6,265 nucleotides of DNA from NCBI GenBank assembly GCA_023268955.1, contig JALRJW010000172.1:1-6265 (forward strand), read 5' to 3'. The notes beneath the pieces were generated by a model. The model saw nothing but the letters and a program-made list of their open reading frames with translations, did no database searches and was not told where the DNA came from. Positions 4,578 to 6,265 of this stretch are shown piece by piece. Each line of letters opens with the position of its first letter. Within the stretch, counting starts at the first letter, position 1. Both the position numbers and the translations under genes were made by a program. This DNA is from Aliarcobacter sp. (GTDB lineage Bacteria; Campylobacterota; Campylobacteria; Campylobacterales; Arcobacteraceae).

Positions 4578-6265
4578 ATGATTAGTAAAGAATTAAGAAC
4601 AATTTTTGCCCAAGCAGTTAGTTATGCAAAAACATCTCACCATGAATATTTAACATTAGAACATATTTTCATGATGTTGTTGCATGATGAAATTATTGAG
4701 ACACTTTTTGTAGATTTGGGAGTTGATTCAAGCAAGATTTTTGAAGATATGAAAAAATACATTGATGAAAATACTCCAAAATTGCCAGAAGGAATTACAG
4801 ACGAGCCTATTGAAACAATGTCTTTGTCTTCAACTATTGAATATATGGTTGCTCATATTCAAAGTAGTGGAAGAAGTAAAGCAGGTGTTGAAGATATGTT
4901 TGTTGCTATATTAAAAGATGAAAAAACTTATGCTTCTTATTTATTGAAAAAAATGGGTATCCAAAAAGTTGATATTTTAGAAGAGATTTCTCATAAAGAT
5001 TCTAATGAAGATGAAGAAAATGATTTTGAAAATAACGATAATAAAGTTTTGAAAAACAATTCAACTGAATTAGTAGCTGTTGCAAAAAAAGGTGAGATTG
5101 ACCCTGTTATTGGAAGAGATTTAGAAATTTCTAGGGTAATTGAAGTTTTATCAAGAAGAAAGAAAAACAATCCAATATTAGTGGGTGAACCAGGTGTTGG
5201 TAAAACAGCAATTGCTGAAGGTTTAGCTTTAAAAATTGCAAATGAAGAAGTGCCTGAATTTTTATATGACTCAAAAGTATTTTCACTTGATATGGGTTCA
5301 ATGATAGCAGGAACTAAGTATAGAGGTGATTTTGAGAAAAAATTAAAAACACTTTTAAAAGAAGTTTCAAAAATAAACAAAGCAATAGTGTTTATTGATG
5401 AAATTCATACAATAGTTGGTGCTGGAAGTGTTGGTGGAAGTGCTATGGATGCTTCAAATATCTTAAAACCATTACTTGCAAATGGAAAGTTAAGATGTAT
5501 TGGTGCTACAACTTTTGCTGAGTTTAGAAATGACTTTTCAAAGGATAAAGCACTTTCAAGAAGATTTGCAAAAGTTGATGTAAATGAACCAAGCATTGAA
5601 GATGCCGTTTTAATTTTAGATGGTTTAAAATCAAAATATGAAGAGTATCATGGTGTTAAATATTCTAAAAAAGCCATTGAAACAGCAGTTGAATTAAGTA
5701 AAAAATATATAACTGATAGATTTTTACCTGATTGTGCTATTGATGTTATTGATGAGGTTGGGGCTTCTAAAAAGATTGAATTATCAACTTCTTTAAAAAC
5801 AAAATCAGATAAAAATATCACTATCACTCAAAAAGATATTGAAATTATTGTTGCTAAAATGGCTCATGTTCCTGCAAAATCAGCAACAAAATCTGATTTA
5901 ACACTTTTAAAATCTTTAGAAAAAAATATGCAAAAAAGAGTATTTGGACAAGATAAAGCTATTACAAATATTGTTCAATCAATAAAAAGAAACAAAGCAG
6001 GTCTTGGACTTGATAAAAAACCAATTGGAAGTTTCTTATTTACAGGGCCAACAGGCGTTGGAAAAACAGAAGTAGCAAAAGAGATATCAACACAACTTGG
6101 AATCCATTTCGAAAGATTTGATATGAGTGAATATATGGAAGCTCACACGATTTCAAGACTTATTGGAGCACCAGCTGGATATGTAGGATTTGAGCAAGGT
6201 GGACTTTTAACTGAGGCAATTAGAAAGCATCCTCATACTGTTTTATTGTTAGATGAAATAGAAAA
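4578..6265 (+). CDS. clpA: ATP-dependent Clp protease ATP-binding subunit ClpA, 3' end cut by window edge
   Basis: Hexameric AAA+ unfoldase that unfolds substrates and threads them into ClpP. 562 complete codons are visible of about 730-760 expected. Order: N-domain that docks ClpS (1-140), short acidic linker (about 141-160, rich in Asp/Glu/Asn), and AAA+ domain 1 with Walker A GEPGVGKT (203-210), pore-loop KYRG (247-250), Walker B VFIDE (271-275) and arginine fingers LSRRF (326-330). Then comes domain 2 with GPTGVGKT (490-497), pore-loop GYVG near 534-537 and Walker B LLLDE (556-560). There is no ClpB-type coiled-coil middle domain between the two ATPase domains, which with the clpS neighbour separates it from ClpB and ClpC. 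The ClpP-binding loop lies beyond the edge. ATG 4578 follows AAAGAG (4566-4571), 14 bases after clpS. In related bacteria aat often follows clpA; not visible here. Confidence 0.97.
   Translation, partial: MISKELRTIFAQAVSYAKTSHHEYLTLEHIFMMLLHDEIIETLFVDLGVDSSKIFEDMKKYIDENTPKLPEGITDEPIETMSLSSTIEYMVAHIQSSGRSKAGVEDMFVAILKDEKTYASYLLKKMGIQKVDILEEISHKDSNEDEENDFENNDNKVLKNNSTELVAVAKKGEIDPVIGRDLEISRVIEVLSRRKKNNPILVGEPGVGKTAIAEGLALKIANEEVPEFLYDSKVFSLDMGSMIAGTKYRGDFEKKLKTLLKEVSKINKAIVFIDEIHTIVGAGSVGGSAMDASNILKPLLANGKLRCIGATTFAEFRNDFSKDKALSRRFAKVDVNEPSIEDAVLILDGLKSKYEEYHGVKYSKKAIETAVELSKKYITDRFLPDCAIDVIDEVGASKKIELSTSLKTKSDKNITITQKDIEIIVAKMAHVPAKSATKSDLTLLKSLEKNMQKRVFGQDKAITNIVQSIKRNKAGLGLDKKPIGSFLFTGPTGVGKTEVAKEISTQLGIHFERFDMSEYMEAHTISRLIGAPAGYVGFEQGGLLTEAIRKHPHTVLLLDEIE

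Noticed and set aside
4991..5596. Two minus-strand open frames (4991-5380 and 5405-5596), and a similar one at 4350-4547
   Set aside because: Antisense to clpA domain 1 and to clpS; no ribosome sites and low-complexity translations.
4578..6265. ClpB or ClpC identity for the large AAA+ protein
   Set aside because: No coiled-coil middle domain is inserted after the first ATPase domain, and clpS lies directly upstream, so ClpA fits best.

Overview
The window is strongly AT-rich, with A/T-tract intergenic regions and protein sequences typical of Campylobacterota (epsilonproteobacteria). The overall flavour is Arcobacter-like: AT-rich codons, a clpS-clpA pair, and a short dethiobiotin synthetase with a PAAP motif. 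This assignment is by eye, not by database comparison. There are no RNA genes, insertion sequences, CRISPR arrays or phage genes. It reads as ordinary chromosome with a lightly characterised metabolic operon at one end.

Layout, left to right. Positions 1-2579 hold a two-gene minus-strand operon. The first gene is a CitE/HpcH-type CoA-ester lyase-like protein (2579 to 1449). It is followed after 20 bases by an AMP-forming acyl-CoA synthetase whose C-terminus runs off the left edge (1428 to 1). A 399-base gene-free region (2580-2978) carries the control sequences of this operon and of the next gene on the plus strand. That next gene (2979-3479) encodes a small four-helix membrane protein of unknown function. 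Its promoter is overlaid by an unusual cluster of TGTAAA/TTTACA half-sites. A strong hairpin (3498-3537) with T-tracts on both sides ends this gene and the convergent bioD (4183 to 3545). An 80-base divergent promoter region separates bioD from clpS (4264-4563, GTG start) and clpA (4578 to beyond the right edge).

How the genes work together. The lyase and ligase make biochemical sense as a pair: the ligase would charge a carboxylic acid with CoA at the cost of ATP, and the lyase would cleave or condense a CoA ester. The substrate cannot be read from the sequence. BioD makes dethiobiotin, the penultimate step of biotin synthesis. ClpS delivers N-degron substrates to the ClpA unfoldase, which feeds ClpP.

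The parts least explained by known families are the half-site array at 2895-2938, the membrane protein it seems to control, and the substrate of the ligase/lyase pair. I did not find convincing evidence for a wholly new defence or mobile system.
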